A stretch of 64,000 nt of DNA, from assembly GCF_003591175.1 (NCBI RefSeq), contig NZ_QYYG01000001.1, positions 620,001 through 684,000 on the forward strand. The letters run 5' to 3'. Made by a program: the position numbers and the translations under genes. The notes under the pieces are model-generated. The model was not told where the DNA came from. It saw nothing but the letters and a program-made list of their open reading frames with translations, and ran no database searches. Source of the DNA: Serratia inhibens (GTDB lineage: Bacteria; Pseudomonadota; Gammaproteobacteria; Enterobacterales; Enterobacteriaceae). Of the stretch, positions 1-9,239 are shown in pieces. How positions within the stretch are numbered: position 1 is the first letter of the stretch; each line of letters starts with the position of its first letter.

Positions 1-471
1 CTGCAACTGGCGCTGGGCGGATTCATTGTTGGTTTGCTGTCGCTGCTGTTTCCTGAAGTGTGGGGTAATGGCTACAGCGTAGTGCAGTCTCTGCTCAGCG
101 CACCGCCTGGCGTATTGCTGGTCGGCGCCATTTTGATCTGCAAGCTGCTGGCTGTGCTTGCCAGCAGTGGTTCCGGCGCGCCCGGCGGCGTGTTCACCCC
201 CACGCTGTTTGTCGGGGCTGCGCTGGGTTCGCTGGTTGGGCAGTTGTGCGCCACCTGGCCCGAACTGGGCGCTGCCGTGCCGCTGTTGATGGCCTTGACC
301 GGCATGGCGACCCTGTTGGCCGCCACCACTCACGCGCCAATCATGGCCGCGCTGATGGTGTTTGAGATGACCGGCGAGTACACCCTATTGCCCGGTATTC
401 TGCTGGCCTGCGTGATCGCCACCACCCTGTCGCGCGGCTTGCGTTCGGTGTCGGTCTATCACAATGCCTAG
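1..471 (+). CDS. clcB: ClC-type voltage-gated chloride channel/transporter ClcB, C-terminal part
   Basis: The frame is open from base 1, so the start lies outside the window; about 156 C-terminal residues are visible. They are strongly hydrophobic and contain [11 protein letters not shown], the GxFxP ion-pathway motif of ClC proteins. ClC proteins are inner-membrane dimers moving chloride, often coupled to protons; E. coli ClcB is linked to extreme acid resistance (family knowledge). Its stop overlaps the end of the convergent bioD2 by 4 bp. The clcB/bioD2/mlc order is that of E. coli, which supports ClcB over its paralogue ClcA. Confidence 0.88.
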   Translation: MQLALGGFIVGLLSLLFPEVWGNGYSVVQSLLSAPPGVLLVGAILICKLLAVLASSGSGAPGGVFTPTLFVGAALGSLVGQLCATWPELGAAVPLLMALTGMATLLAATTHAPIMAALMVFEMTGEYTLLPGILLACVIATTLSRGLRSVSVYHNA

Positions 472-1139
472 CGGTTCAGCAGTGGTGAAATATCGAGATA
501 GTGCGCCAGTTCGCGCTGCTCGGCGCGCGGCAGATAAGGAATTTCCCCCAACAACGGCGCAGGAATGCGTTGGCGCAAGGCTTCGATAGTTTCTGCGTAA
601 TGCGCCAGCCCCGGATTAATCCGGTTCGCCACCCATCCCAACAAAGGTAAACCGTCATTAATGATCGACTGTGCGGTCAATAAGGCATGGCTGACGCAGC
701 CCAGTTTGATTCCCACCACCAACACCACCGGCAATTGCTCCTGGACCACCCACTCGGCATAGGGCCGCAGATCGTTCATCAGCACGCGCCAGCCACCGCT
801 GCCCTCCACAACCACGGTATCGGCTCTGGCGGACAGACTCTGCAACCCGCTGCTCATCACGCCGTAGTTGATATCCTCGGTGGCATGAGCGTGAAACACC
901 TCATCCAGACAGGTGATGGGATTAATTTCCTCGTACGACAGCGGCAGAGTCGAAGATGCCTGTAAAACCAAAGCGTCTTTATTGCGAATGCCTTCGCTGG
1001 TTTCCTGACACCGCGCCGCTATCGGCTTATAGCCGGCGACCGAACGGCCCTGCGCGGCCAGCGCCTGCAGCAAGGCGCGGGAAACCACGGTTTTACCGAC
1101 GTCGGTATCCGTGCCTGTTACAAATAAACGCTTTAACAT
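468..1139 (-). CDS. bioD2: ATP-dependent dethiobiotin synthetase BioD2 (YnfK)
   Basis: 223 aa. The N-terminal [18 protein letters not shown] is the P-loop of the BioD family, and [12 protein letters not shown] is the second conserved loop. The enzyme closes the ureido ring of dethiobiotin from 7,8-diaminopelargonate, CO2 and ATP. It lies apart from any bioABFCD operon and next to mlc, the position of E. coli ynfK, so it is the second BioD paralogue. Its physiological role in E. coli is unsettled. The gene follows mlc on the same strand after a 146-bp gap that holds a perfect palindrome. Confidence 0.9.
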   Translation of the reverse strand: MLKRLFVTGTDTDVGKTVVSRALLQALAAQGRSVAGYKPIAARCQETSEGIRNKDALVLQASSTLPLSYEEINPITCLDEVFHAHATEDINYGVMSSGLQSLSARADTVVVEGSGGWRVLMNDLRPYAEWVVQEQLPVVLVVGIKLGCVSHALLTAQSIINDGLPLLGWVANRINPGLAHYAETIEALRQRIPAPLLGEIPYLPRAEQRELAHYLDISPLLNR

Positions 1140-1256
1140 GTTTTAATTGCCCCGAAATGCTCCATTAACCCAAATATCGCCACGATAAGGCGAAGGAGAC
1201 GAACGGGAAAATTTTAGGGGATGCTGAGCGAACGGGGCTTGAGGTAGCGCAATCTT

Positions 1257-1273
1257 TTATCGTTAAACGATAA
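1257..1273. promoter_or_regulatory. Perfect 17-bp palindrome between mlc and bioD2
   Basis: TTATCGTTAAACGATAA: 8-bp arms around a central A. It begins 13 bp past the mlc stop codon and about 118 bp upstream of the bioD2 start. It has no T-tract and is too AT-rich for an intrinsic terminator, so a dimeric repressor operator is more likely. I cannot assign the protein; it does not match the BirA bio operator pattern I know. Confidence 0.35.
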
Positions 1274-1285
1274 GTATTACTGATA

Positions 1286-2503
1286 TTACCCTTGCAGCAG
1301 TTGTACCAGCAACGAGCCGTTGTACAAGGCTTCCTTCACCAGCGCGGCGCCGGGCATGGTGCCCTTGTTGAAGAACTGGGTGGATTCCACCTGCACATGG
1401 TCGCTGTAGGCCGGCAGCGATTGCTGACGAATGCAAGAAACGATGGCCGGATGCAGAATTTCCGCCGCGCGGTTCAGCGGTGAACCGACCAGGATTTTGT
1501 CAGGATTGAACAAGTTGACCATGATCGCCAGAATACGCCCCACGCTGTGGCCCACGCCCAGAATGATATCTTTGGCCAGTTGATCGCCCGCCAGCGCCGC
1601 ATCGCACAGGGATTCTGCCGTCAGCGGCGCACCGTGCAGGCTGGAGCTCATGGAGGTTGCGAGACGCTGTTGGGCGATCTCCAGGATATTTTCAATACTG
1701 GCGACGGTCTCCAGACAACCGTGGTTACCGCAGTAACAGCGTTTGCCGTAAGGATCGACCTGCGTATGACCAATCTCCACCACGCTGTGGCTGCCGCCGT
1801 GCAGCACTCGCCCGCCGGTGATCACGCCTGCGCCGACGCTGTGGTCGATCACCACCTGAATCACGTTCTGGCTGCCGCGCGAGGCGCCATACAGCGCTTC
1901 GGCCATGGTCCAGGCGCTGATATCGTGCTGCAGGTAGACCGGTAACCCGGTGCGCGTTTCCAGCGCGGGGCCCAGCGGCATGTCCACGACATCGTAAAAC
2001 GGCATACGGTGCACCACGCCGGAAACCACATCAATCGTGCCCGGCAGCGTAATGGCGATCGCCGTCAGACGCTCAAGTTTGCTTTGATGACGAATAAAGA
2101 ACTGGTCGACTTCACCGAGAATGCGTTTCAGCAGCGGTTCAGGGTGTTCGGCATCCAGCGGCAGAAGCTCTTCTACCACCAGTTTGCTGCTGATATCGCG
2201 CAGCGCCAACGTAATGGTGCCACGGCTGATGCGGGCGGAAAGGTAATGCCAGGCTTCGGTGTCCAGCACCAGCCCTATCGCCGGTCGCCCGCGACTACCG
2301 ACTTCCTGATATTCGTTTTCTTTAACCAGATGCGCTTCCAGCAACTCGCGTACGATTTTGGTGATGCTGGCGGGGGCGAGTTGCGCGCGTTTAGACAGTT
2401 CGATGCGCGAAATTGGGCCCAGTTCATCGATTAGCCGATAAACTGCCCCTGCATTTGTTTGTTTGATTTGATCGATATGCCCAGGCTGTCCAACAGCAAT
2501 CAC
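1286..2503 (-). CDS. mlc: Transcriptional regulator Mlc (ROK family)
   Basis: 405 aa, near-collinear with E. coli Mlc (DgsA). An N-terminal winged helix-turn-helix (about residues 20-75, SRIELSKRAQLAPASITK) is followed by a ROK domain with the zinc-binding signature CYCGNHGCLET. Mlc represses ptsG, ptsHI, manXYZ and malT and is released when unphosphorylated EIICB-Glc sequesters it at the membrane (E. coli knowledge). It lies in the conserved bioD2-mlc-ynfL order. The GTG at 2492 is an alternative start, but the chosen start matches the length of the E. coli protein. Confidence 0.93.
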   Translation of the reverse strand: MIAVGQPGHIDQIKQTNAGAVYRLIDELGPISRIELSKRAQLAPASITKIVRELLEAHLVKENEYQEVGSRGRPAIGLVLDTEAWHYLSARISRGTITLALRDISSKLVVEELLPLDAEHPEPLLKRILGEVDQFFIRHQSKLERLTAIAITLPGTIDVVSGVVHRMPFYDVVDMPLGPALETRTGLPVYLQHDISAWTMAEALYGASRGSQNVIQVVIDHSVGAGVITGGRVLHGGSHSVVEIGHTQVDPYGKRCYCGNHGCLETVASIENILEIAQQRLATSMSSSLHGAPLTAESLCDAALAGDQLAKDIILGVGHSVGRILAIMVNLFNPDKILVGSPLNRAAEILHPAIVSCIRQQSLPAYSDHVQVESTQFFNKGTMPGAALVKEALYNGSLLVQLLQG

Positions 2504-2661
2504 AAACCTGCTCCTACTATTTTTCGCGCTTCTAAATAAAGACTAGAGGCTATGGTGGGGCTTTTGTAATACAGCGTCAACTATTTGATTCGTTATGTGA
2601 TTTGCAGCACAAATTCCCCCTGCTTTCGCCGCATATTGCGTTTTATTTGCGCAGCGTTCCG

Positions 2662-3552
2662 TCACGGCAGCAGCAGTGTCATCAGCGATTTGGCTGCCGC
2701 GGTCAGAGTTCTTTGGCGGTGATGCACCAGCCAGACTTCGGTCACCGCCTCCGGCTCCGCCAGCGGCAGGTATTTCACCCCATCGACTTTCACCCGGCCA
2801 AAAGACGCCGGCAGAATAGAGATGCCCAGCCCGGAAGACACCAGACCGATGATGGTCATCGCTTCGCCGACTTCCTGGGTGATATAAGGCGTGATCCCCG
2901 CTTTGGCCAACAGCGACAAAATTTCGTCATACAATGCCGTCCCCACCTCTCGCGAGAAAAACACAAAGGGTTCTGCCGCCAGATGCTGGAAACGCAGCGT
3001 GCCGGGCGCAATATGGGTTAACGGATGCCCTTCCGGCACCACCGCGACCAATGGCTCGCATAGCAACAGTTGATGCTTCAGCACGTCCGGCAAGCGCGTA
3101 TTGCGCATCACACCCAGATCCAGCTCGCCGTTAAGCAGCGGCTCGATCTGTTGCTTGGTGTTCACTTCGCGCATTTTTATATGCACCTGCGGGTGCTGTT
3201 GGCGGTAAGCCCGCAAACTGCGCGACACCACACTGATAAAGGGTGCCGAAGAGGTGAAACCAATGGTCAACTCGCCCAGTTCGCCACGCTCCAGTCGTGC
3301 GGCCTTCTCCGCCGCACGGCCGACCTGATCGAGCACCTGATAAGCCTCTTTCAGGAACATTTCCCCCGCCTGCGTCAGGCTGACATTGCGGTTGTTACGT
3401 GCCAACAAACGCGCACCGACCATTTCCTCCAGCGCCTGGATTTGCTGGCTGAGCGGCGGTTGCGAAATGCGCAAACGTTCCGCCGCCCGACCGAAATGCA
3501 ATTCTTCCGCCACAGCGACAAAATAGCGCAGGTGTCTCAGCTCTATATTCAT
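2662..3552 (-). CDS. ynfL: LysR-family regulator YnfL
   Basis: 296 aa. The N-terminal MNIELRHLRYFVAVAEEL and the HTH segment RISQPPLSQQIQALEE are almost those of E. coli YnfL; a LysR substrate-binding domain follows (about residues 90-290, with GLVSSGLGISILP). It is divergent from the MFS gene ynfM across a 119-bp gap, the usual layout for a LysR protein and its target, so control of ynfM is likely (inference). The effector is unknown. The start is conserved with the E. coli protein. Confidence 0.88.
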   Translation of the reverse strand: MNIELRHLRYFVAVAEELHFGRAAERLRISQPPLSQQIQALEEMVGARLLARNNRNVSLTQAGEMFLKEAYQVLDQVGRAAEKAARLERGELGELTIGFTSSAPFISVVSRSLRAYRQQHPQVHIKMREVNTKQQIEPLLNGELDLGVMRNTRLPDVLKHQLLLCEPLVAVVPEGHPLTHIAPGTLRFQHLAAEPFVFFSREVGTALYDEILSLLAKAGITPYITQEVGEAMTIIGLVSSGLGISILPASFGRVKVDGVKYLPLAEPEAVTEVWLVHHRQRTLTAAAKSLMTLLLP

Positions 3553-3671
3553 ACTTTAAACGTCTTAATTTGAATTATTAATATATTAGACAAAAAACTG
3601 GGCTCTCCCTATCATTTTGTTACCCCATGATGTACCTGTTTAAATCGCCCGAAGTTCGGTAAGGAAAGACT

Positions 3672-4967
3672 GTGACAACCCCTGTGCGTTCTACGGCGAA
3701 CATGCCGTCGACGCTGGCCGCCAACGACGATGCGGCTGCTGCGCCAAAAGCCAAACGCTCCACCCTGAATAAACTCCCCTACATCGAACGCGGAACGCCG
3801 CAGTTTATGCGCGTTACCCTGGCGCTGTTTTCCGCCGGGTTGGCCACCTTCGCCCTGCTGTATTGCGTGCAGCCGATCCTGCCGGTTCTGTCGCAGGACT
3901 TTGGCATCTCGCCAGCGGAAAGCAGCCTGTCGCTTTCGGCCTCTACCGGCCTGCTGGCGGTCGGCCTGATGTTTACCGGCCCGCTGTCCGATGCCATCGG
4001 CCGTAAATCGGTGATGGTGGTGGCGTTGTTGCTGGCGGCAATATGCACCCTGATTTGCGCCTTTATGACCAGTTGGCACGGTATCTTGCTGATGCGTGCG
4101 CTGATTGGGCTGTCGCTGAGCGGCGTGGCGGCCGTTGGCATGACTTATTTAAGCGAAGAGATCCACCCCAGTTTTGTCGCCTTTTCGATGGGGCTTTACA
4201 TCAGCGGCAACTCGATCGGCGGTATGAGCGGCCGCCTGGTGACCGGGGTGCTGACCGATTTCTTCTCCTGGCGCGCGTCGTTGGCGGTTATCGGGCTGTT
4301 CGCACTGGCCGCCGCCTGCATGTTCTGGCGCATTTTGCCCGCCTCTACGCATTTCCGCGCCTGTTCGCTGCGCCCGCGGACCTTGCTGATTAACTTCAGG
4401 CTGCATTGGCACGACAAGGGCCTGCCGCTGCTGTTTGCCGAAGGCTTTCTGCTGATGGGCAGTTTTGTCACCATGTTCAACTACATCGGCTACCGCCTGC
4501 TGTCCGATCCTTATCACCTCAGCCAGGCGATTGTCGGCCTGTTGTCGGTGGTGTATCTGACCGGCTCTTACAGCTCGCCGAAGGCTGGCGCGATGACCTC
4601 TCGTTTCGGTCGTGGCCCGGTTCTGCTGGCTTCAATCGTGATTATGCTGATCGGGATCCTGATTACCGCATTGGCGCCGGTAGCGATTATTTTTATCGGC
4701 ATGATGCTGTTTACCGCAGGTTTCTTTGCCGCCCACTCGGTTGCCAGCAGTTGGATTGGCCGACGCGCAAGACGCGCCAAAGGCCAGGCGTCTTCTCTTT
4801 ACCTGTTCTGCTATTACGTCGGCTCCAGCGTCGCCGGTACGCTCGGCGGCGTGTTCTGGCACAGCTTCGGGTGGAGCGGCGTAGTAGCATTTATCAGCGT
4901 GATGCTGCTGCTGGCGCTGCTGGTAGTGCATTATCTGAAGAAACTGCCGGAAGCGGCGCGCGTCTGA
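3672..4967 (+). CDS. ynfM: Major facilitator superfamily transporter YnfM
   Basis: 431 aa, twelve predicted membrane segments, close to E. coli YnfM throughout (for example GTPQFMRVTLALFSAGLATF and GPLSDAIGRK, the MFS loop 2-3 motif). The YnfM family is grouped with arabinose/multidrug exporters; the substrate here is not evident. The start is GTG at 3672, preceded by AAGGAAAG. The N-terminal ~30 residues are polar and Ala-rich and differ from E. coli. It is divergent from ynfL, its probable regulator. Confidence 0.88.
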   Translation: MTTPVRSTANMPSTLAANDDAAAAPKAKRSTLNKLPYIERGTPQFMRVTLALFSAGLATFALLYCVQPILPVLSQDFGISPAESSLSLSASTGLLAVGLMFTGPLSDAIGRKSVMVVALLLAAICTLICAFMTSWHGILLMRALIGLSLSGVAAVGMTYLSEEIHPSFVAFSMGLYISGNSIGGMSGRLVTGVLTDFFSWRASLAVIGLFALAAACMFWRILPASTHFRACSLRPRTLLINFRLHWHDKGLPLLFAEGFLLMGSFVTMFNYIGYRLLSDPYHLSQAIVGLLSVVYLTGSYSSPKAGAMTSRFGRGPVLLASIVIMLIGILITALAPVAIIFIGMMLFTAGFFAAHSVASSWIGRRARRAKGQASSLYLFCYYVGSSVAGTLGGVFWHSFGWSGVVAFISVMLLLALLVVHYLKKLPEAARV

Positions 4968-5093
4968 CCCCTTCTCCTTGCCGCCTGCTTGTACGCTGAA
5001 ACAGGCGGCCACCTTAATCCCCCTGCCAGGCTGGACCACTGGGAGCCTGGTACTATCACTGTGGCTGAGGTTGCCCTTTCGTTTGCTGTTCTC

Positions 5094-5116
5094 TTAATGT
5101 ATGTTGTAACTAAAAT
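5094..5116 (+). other. Replication fork arrest site (TerB-like)
   Basis: The core GTATGTTGTAACTAAA (5099-5114) is identical to the core of E. coli TerA/TerB, and the flanks are similar. It ends 12 bp before the tus start, the position of TerB in E. coli, where bound Tus also represses its own transcription. By analogy the G at 5099 (pairing with the flipped C6) marks the non-permissive face, so forks moving toward higher coordinates should be arrested. Confidence 0.93.
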
Positions 5117-5128
5117 ACGAGGTGAATG

Positions 5129-6067
5129 ATGGATAAATACGGTCTAATCGGCAGGATGAATGCGTGTTTCACCGAGTTGGAGCAGGCTCTGGCCGCGCTC
5201 CACCAGCAGATCCTGCCGCTGCGGCTGCTGGCGGCGCGGGTATTCAGCCTGCCGGAAATCGAGAAAGGCAAAGAGCACGCGGCGGTGGAACAGATAGCCG
5301 TCGAGCAGTATGTCGGCCAGGCGGCGCGCGACCTCGCGCTGGAACATTATCAGCGGCTGTTTATCCATCACAATAAACACAACGTCAGCAGCAAGGCGGC
5401 GGTACGCTTGCCCGGCGTGATCTGTCTGGCGGTGGAACTGCCGCAATATCGGGCATTGCAGGCGCAGATCGCCCTGATTAATCGGCTGAAGGCCGAACTG
5501 GAACAGATTATCACCGTCGATTCAGGCCTGGCGCCGGAGCAGCGGTTTGATTTCGTCCACACTCATCTGCATGGCCTGATCACCCTCAGCGCCTATCGCG
5601 CCATCACCGCCCTGAGTAACCCGGATTCGGTCCGCTTCGGCTGGGCCAACAAACACATTATCAAAAACGTGAAACGCGACGATATTTTGGCGCAGTTGGA
5701 AAAAAGCCTGAAGGCCGGGCGCGCGGTGCCGCCGCATAACCGCGAGCAGTGGGCCGAACTGGTCAGCCGCGAGATCGATGACGTCAGCCGCCTGCCGCAA
5801 CAGGCGGTGTTGAAAATCAAACGCCCGGTGAAGGTACAGCCGATCGCCCGAGTGTGGTATCAGGAGCAGCAAAAGCAGGTGCAACACCCCTGCCCGCTGC
5901 CGCTGATCGCCCTGTGCCAGGTAGAAAGCGGCGCACAGGTACCGAAGATTGGCGAACTGCTCAATTACGACGCCGCGGCGGTCAAACACAAGTACAAACC
6001 GGATGCCAAACCGCTGCGGTTACTGGTTAAACGGCTGCATCTGTATACCGACGCGCCTACCGGCTGA
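5129..6067 (+). CDS. tus: DNA replication terminus site-binding protein Tus
   Basis: 312 aa against 309 in E. coli. Diagnostic stretches include SSKAAVRLPGV, RFGWANKHIIKN and LKIKRPVKVQPIARVWY, the interdomain beta-strands that grip Ter DNA. Tus binds Ter monomerically and blocks the DnaB helicase in one direction. Two adjacent ATGs (5126, 5129) follow GAGG at 5119; the second has the better 6-nt spacing and gives a protein aligned with E. coli Tus. The Ter site immediately upstream implies autorepression. The 3' end overlaps the convergent VOC gene by 11 bp. In E. coli rstAB precedes tus; here ynfM does. Confidence 0.95.
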   Translation: MDKYGLIGRMNACFTELEQALAALHQQILPLRLLAARVFSLPEIEKGKEHAAVEQIAVEQYVGQAARDLALEHYQRLFIHHNKHNVSSKAAVRLPGVICLAVELPQYRALQAQIALINRLKAELEQIITVDSGLAPEQRFDFVHTHLHGLITLSAYRAITALSNPDSVRFGWANKHIIKNVKRDDILAQLEKSLKAGRAVPPHNREQWAELVSREIDDVSRLPQQAVLKIKRPVKVQPIARVWYQEQQKQVQHPCPLPLIALCQVESGAQVPKIGELLNYDAAAVKHKYKPDAKPLRLLVKRLHLYTDAPTG

Positions 6068-6425
6068 GCGCGTAGCCCCGCAGGCGGTGGCCGTCCGGAT
6101 CGGTGGCGACGAAGGCATAACCGAAATCGAGCGACACCGGTTGCTGGATAATTTCTACCCCCAGCTCACGCCAGTGCTGACAAAGCGCGTCTACTTGCTG
6201 CGGTTGCTCGCACAGAAAACCAATCTCACCGCCGCCACCGGCAGCCGTTGCGGCCGGTTCTACGGTATGCTTCGACCACATCGCCAGTTTGAAGCCGTTG
6301 TTCAGTACAAACAGCGCGAAGGTGGGTGAAAACTCCACCGGCTCCCGCCCCAGTAACCGGCGATAGAAAACGACGCTTTTTTCCGGGCTATCGACGTAAA
6401 GCAGAGTCATGTTTGGGGTTGTCAT
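6057..6425 (-). CDS. VOC (glyoxalase/bleomycin-resistance) family protein
   Basis: 122 aa, the size of a single VOC module with two beta-alpha-beta-beta-beta repeats: an N-terminal half opening MTLLYVDSPEKSVVFYRRLL and a C-terminal half ending GYAFVATDPDGHRLRGYAL. VOC proteins are metal-dependent lyases, isomerases or dioxygenases, or bind small ligands; the substrate cannot be read from sequence. A Gly/Ala-rich linker (AATAAGGGGE) lies near residue 65. The gene is convergent with tus and overlaps it by 11 bp. It is downstream of, and co-oriented with, the YafY-type regulator after a 93-bp gap. Confidence 0.8.
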   Translation of the reverse strand: MTTPNMTLLYVDSPEKSVVFYRRLLGREPVEFSPTFALFVLNNGFKLAMWSKHTVEPAATAAGGGGEIGFLCEQPQQVDALCQHWRELGVEIIQQPVSLDFGYAFVATDPDGHRLRGYALSR

Positions 6426-6518
6426 CAGACTGTCCTCATGGCTGGAGGGAACCGGCGGCTCCCGATAGCGATAAATTAGCCCGCCCTGCTGACAGTTTTT
6501 GGCAGTAGTGAATATGGT

Positions 6519-7208
6519 TTATTGGGGAGTAATACCTTGGGTTTTATACCACTCTTTCATCAACATGCGGCGGCCACGCGGGTAGCGCTGCGCCAGCGGC
6601 GTAGCCAAACGAATGCGATCAAGCCGAAAATGGCGAAACTCCTGGCGCAGCTCGCACCAGGCGACCAACATGCGCACCTGTTCAAAATAGCCGAGCGCAA
6701 ATGGCCACAGGGTGCGTTCGCTGACGCTGCCGTCGCGATCGCAGTAATCCACGGCCAGCTTGCGCTCCTGGCGAATGACATCACGGATCAACACCACCGT
6801 TTCGTCCGCTACCTGCACCGCGTCTATCGGGCCAATCAACAGGGTGTTGGCCTCCAGTTCATCGCGCAGCATCGCGGGCAAGACATCGGCAATTTTCGCC
6901 AGCGCATTATTCGACGCCGCAGCCAGTTGAGTGTCGCCACGCCGCGCCACCCAGCGCATTCCCAACACCAGCGCTTCGATTTCCTGCGGCGAGAACATCA
7001 GCGGCGGCAGCATAAAACCAGGCCGCAATACATAGCCTACCCCCACTTCGCCGACGATCTCCGCCCCCTGCTGCTGCAACGTGGCGATATCGCGATACAG
7101 CGTGCGCATGCTGATGTTCATTTCCTGCGCCAGCGCATGGCCGGCGACCGGATAACGATGGCGCCGCAGGATCTGCATCAGATCCAGTAAACGCTCGGTG
7201 CGTGACAT
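6519..7208 (-). CDS. YafY-type transcriptional regulator (DeoR-like HTH plus WYL domain)
   Basis: 229 aa. An N-terminal winged HTH (residues 1-60, MSRTERLLDLMQIL and MSMRTLYRDIATLQQQG) is followed by a WYL-type C-terminal domain (from about residue 135). Such proteins are usually local regulators sensing a small ligand or nucleic acid. The VOC gene follows on the same strand, a pairing common for this family, so it may be the target (inference). The fumC terminator lies within about 12 bp of the start codon, so the promoter must overlap it or transcription must arrive from fumC. Confidence 0.8.
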   Translation of the reverse strand: MSRTERLLDLMQILRRHRYPVAGHALAQEMNISMRTLYRDIATLQQQGAEIVGEVGVGYVLRPGFMLPPLMFSPQEIEALVLGMRWVARRGDTQLAAASNNALAKIADVLPAMLRDELEANTLLIGPIDAVQVADETVVLIRDVIRQERKLAVDYCDRDGSVSERTLWPFALGYFEQVRMLVAWCELRQEFRHFRLDRIRLATPLAQRYPRGRRMLMKEWYKTQGITPQ

Positions 7209-7220
7209 ACTTTTTTCTCC

Positions 7221-7252
7221 AAAAAAAAAGGGCTTACCGCAAGTAAGCCCTT
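7221..7252 (-). terminator. Intrinsic terminator of fumC
   Basis: Read on the minus strand: stem GGGCTTAC / GTAAGCCC (7243-7250 with 7230-7237), 5-nt loop, then a run of nine T. It lies 18 bp past the fumC stop and immediately before the YafY-type regulator start. Confidence 0.9.
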
Positions 7253-7270
7253 AACCCCGCATTCAATCAA

Positions 7271-8668
7271 TTACTTCTTCATGCTGCCGACCATCTCTTC
7301 CGGACGCACCCATTGGTCGAATTGCTCTTCGGTCAGGTAACCCAGCTTCAGCGCCGCGGCTTTTAGCGTCAGCCCCTCTTTATGCGCTTTCTTGGCGATT
7401 TCCGCCGCTTTGTCATAGCCAATATGGGTATTCAACGCGGTCACCAGCATCAAAGATTCATTCAGCAACTGGGTAATGCGATCGCGGTTGGGTTCGATGC
7501 CCACCGCGCAGTGCTCATTAAAGCCCTGCATGCCATCGGCCAGCAGCCGGATAGACTGCAGATAGTTGTGGATCACCATCGGACGAAACACGTTCAGCTC
7601 AAAGTTGCCGGAGGCGCCGCCGATATTCACCGCCACGTCATTGCCCATCACCTGCGCGCACAGCATGGTCATCGCCTCGCACTGGGTCGGGTTGACCTTG
7701 CCCGGCATGATGGAGCTGCCCGGTTCGTTTTCCGGAATGGAAATCTCGCCAATGCCGCAGCGCGGGCCGGAGGACAACCAGCGCACATCGTTGGCAATTT
7801 TCATTAATGAAGCCGCCAGCCCTTTCAGCGCGCCGTGGCCGTGCACCAGCGCATCACAGGTTGCCAAGGCTTCAAATTTGTTGGGCGCGGTAACGAACGG
7901 CTGCCGGGTCAGGTCGGCCAGCGCCCTGGCGACGCGCACCGCATATTCAGGATGGGTGTTCAGCCCGGTGCCCACCGCCGTGCCGCCCAACGCCAACTCG
8001 CAAATGTGCGGAATACTGGCTTCAATGTGCTGCAAATTGTGCTGCAGCATCGCCGCCCAACCGGAAATTTCCTGGCCGAGCGTCAGCGGCGTGGCGTCCT
8101 GCAGATGGGTGCGACCGATTTTGACGATATCGCGGAAGGCCTCCGCTTTGTCGCTCAGCGTTTTGTGCAGCACTTTCAGTTCAGGGATCAGATGTTCGCG
8201 CACCGCTATCACCGCCGCCACGTGCATCGCGGTCGGGAACACGTCGTTGGAGCTCTGGCTCTTGTTAACGTCATCGTTTGGGTGTACCCGCCGCTCTTCG
8301 CCGCGTACCCCGCCCAACAGCTCGCTGGCGCGATTGGCCAGCACTTCGTTCATGTTCATGTTGGTTTGGGTGCCGGAACCGGTTTGCCAGATCGACAGCG
8401 GGAACTCGTCCGGGTGCTTGTCCGCCAGCACCTCATCGGCGGCGTTGATAATGGCGTCAGCGCGTTCCGCAGGCAGCAGCCCCAGATCCCGGTTTACCCC
8501 GGCGGCGGCGCGTTTGGTCAGCGCCAGTGCATGAATCAATGCGGTCGGCATCTTTTCGGAGGAAATGCGAAAATGCGCCAGGGAACGCTGAGTTTGCGCG
8601 CCCCATAGCCGATCGGCCGGCACTTCGATGGGCCCCATGGAGTCTTTTTCAATTCGAACGGCTGCCAT
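7271..8668 (-). CDS. fumC: Class II fumarate hydratase FumC
   Basis: 465 aa. Signature [16 protein letters not shown] of the fumarase/aspartase superfamily, with the catalytic Ser in the GSS loop; [14 protein letters not shown] and [14 protein letters not shown] are further active-site segments. It is the iron-independent fumarase of the TCA cycle, induced by SoxRS in E. coli. The ATG at 8668 is preferred over the GTG one codon upstream because GGAG lies 6 nt before it. The tus-fumC-manA order is that of E. coli, without an adjacent fumA. Confidence 0.97.
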   Translation of the reverse strand: MAAVRIEKDSMGPIEVPADRLWGAQTQRSLAHFRISSEKMPTALIHALALTKRAAAGVNRDLGLLPAERADAIINAADEVLADKHPDEFPLSIWQTGSGTQTNMNMNEVLANRASELLGGVRGEERRVHPNDDVNKSQSSNDVFPTAMHVAAVIAVREHLIPELKVLHKTLSDKAEAFRDIVKIGRTHLQDATPLTLGQEISGWAAMLQHNLQHIEASIPHICELALGGTAVGTGLNTHPEYAVRVARALADLTRQPFVTAPNKFEALATCDALVHGHGALKGLAASLMKIANDVRWLSSGPRCGIGEISIPENEPGSSIMPGKVNPTQCEAMTMLCAQVMGNDVAVNIGGASGNFELNVFRPMVIHNYLQSIRLLADGMQGFNEHCAVGIEPNRDRITQLLNESLMLVTALNTHIGYDKAAEIAKKAHKEGLTLKAAALKLGYLTEEQFDQWVRPEEMVGSMKK

Positions 8669-8939
8669 CACTGTCTCCTTAGTACAATTCCTAAAAATGT
8701 ACGATTACGCCAACGCGCTCAGGCCCGTCGGCACGCCCCTACAGTATAGTGATATAATAACTATTCGCATTAAGAGAGTTGCCCCACAGCATTTTTCTAC
8801 ATTGCCTTTTTTAGCGTATGGCTATTATTTTCTCCCCGTTGATCTCGGTGCTCCGCCTGCTCTTCATTAATGTGCCAATACAATAAAAACGTCATCAGAC
8901 GCTTGGCGCAGCTATTTCCGCTACTCTGTTGCGAGTGAG

Positions 8940-9239
8940 TTAATGTCGATGCTGATTGTAGGCATTAATCCTTTCATCCTGCAGATGATTGATTTCATCA
9001 TAAGCATCCTGCCGTTCATTGTGGCGATAAACCCCGACGCCAACCGCAGTGGCGGCTGCCGCAACGGGGTGAATTACCGTCGGTGCCACAGAGACCACAA
9101 CCGGCGCCGGAGCAACGACCACCGGCCGCGGCACCACAACCACCGGACGACGAACACCATAACCATAGGCATGGGTAACAACGACAGCCGCATGGGCACC
9201 GGAAGTGCACATAATCAAAACCAGTAATAATTTTTTCAT
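8940..9239 (-). CDS. Small secreted Val/Pro-rich protein of unknown function
   Basis: 99 aa from the ATG at 9239, giving a clear signal peptide (MKKLLLVLIMCTSGAHA, cleavage after AHA). The mature part is a low-complexity Val/Pro tract (RRPVVVVPRPVVVAPAPVV), then a Gly/Ala/Val-rich stretch (AAAATAVGVGVY) and a charged His/Asn-rich tail ending YNQHRH. An upstream in-frame ATG would add 11 polar residues and spoil the signal peptide. Periplasmic or cell-surface location is inferred. It stands alone between fumC and manA. I do not recognise a named family. Confidence 0.65.
   Translation of the reverse strand: MKKLLLVLIMCTSGAHAAVVVTHAYGYGVRRPVVVVPRPVVVAPAPVVVSVAPTVIHPVAAAATAVGVGVYRHNERQDAYDEINHLQDERINAYNQHRH

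Noticed and set aside
4149-4517. Long antisense frames over ynfM, fumC, rsxC and others
   Set aside because: High-GC shadow frames rich in His, Arg and Gln with no family match; the opposite strands encode recognised proteins.
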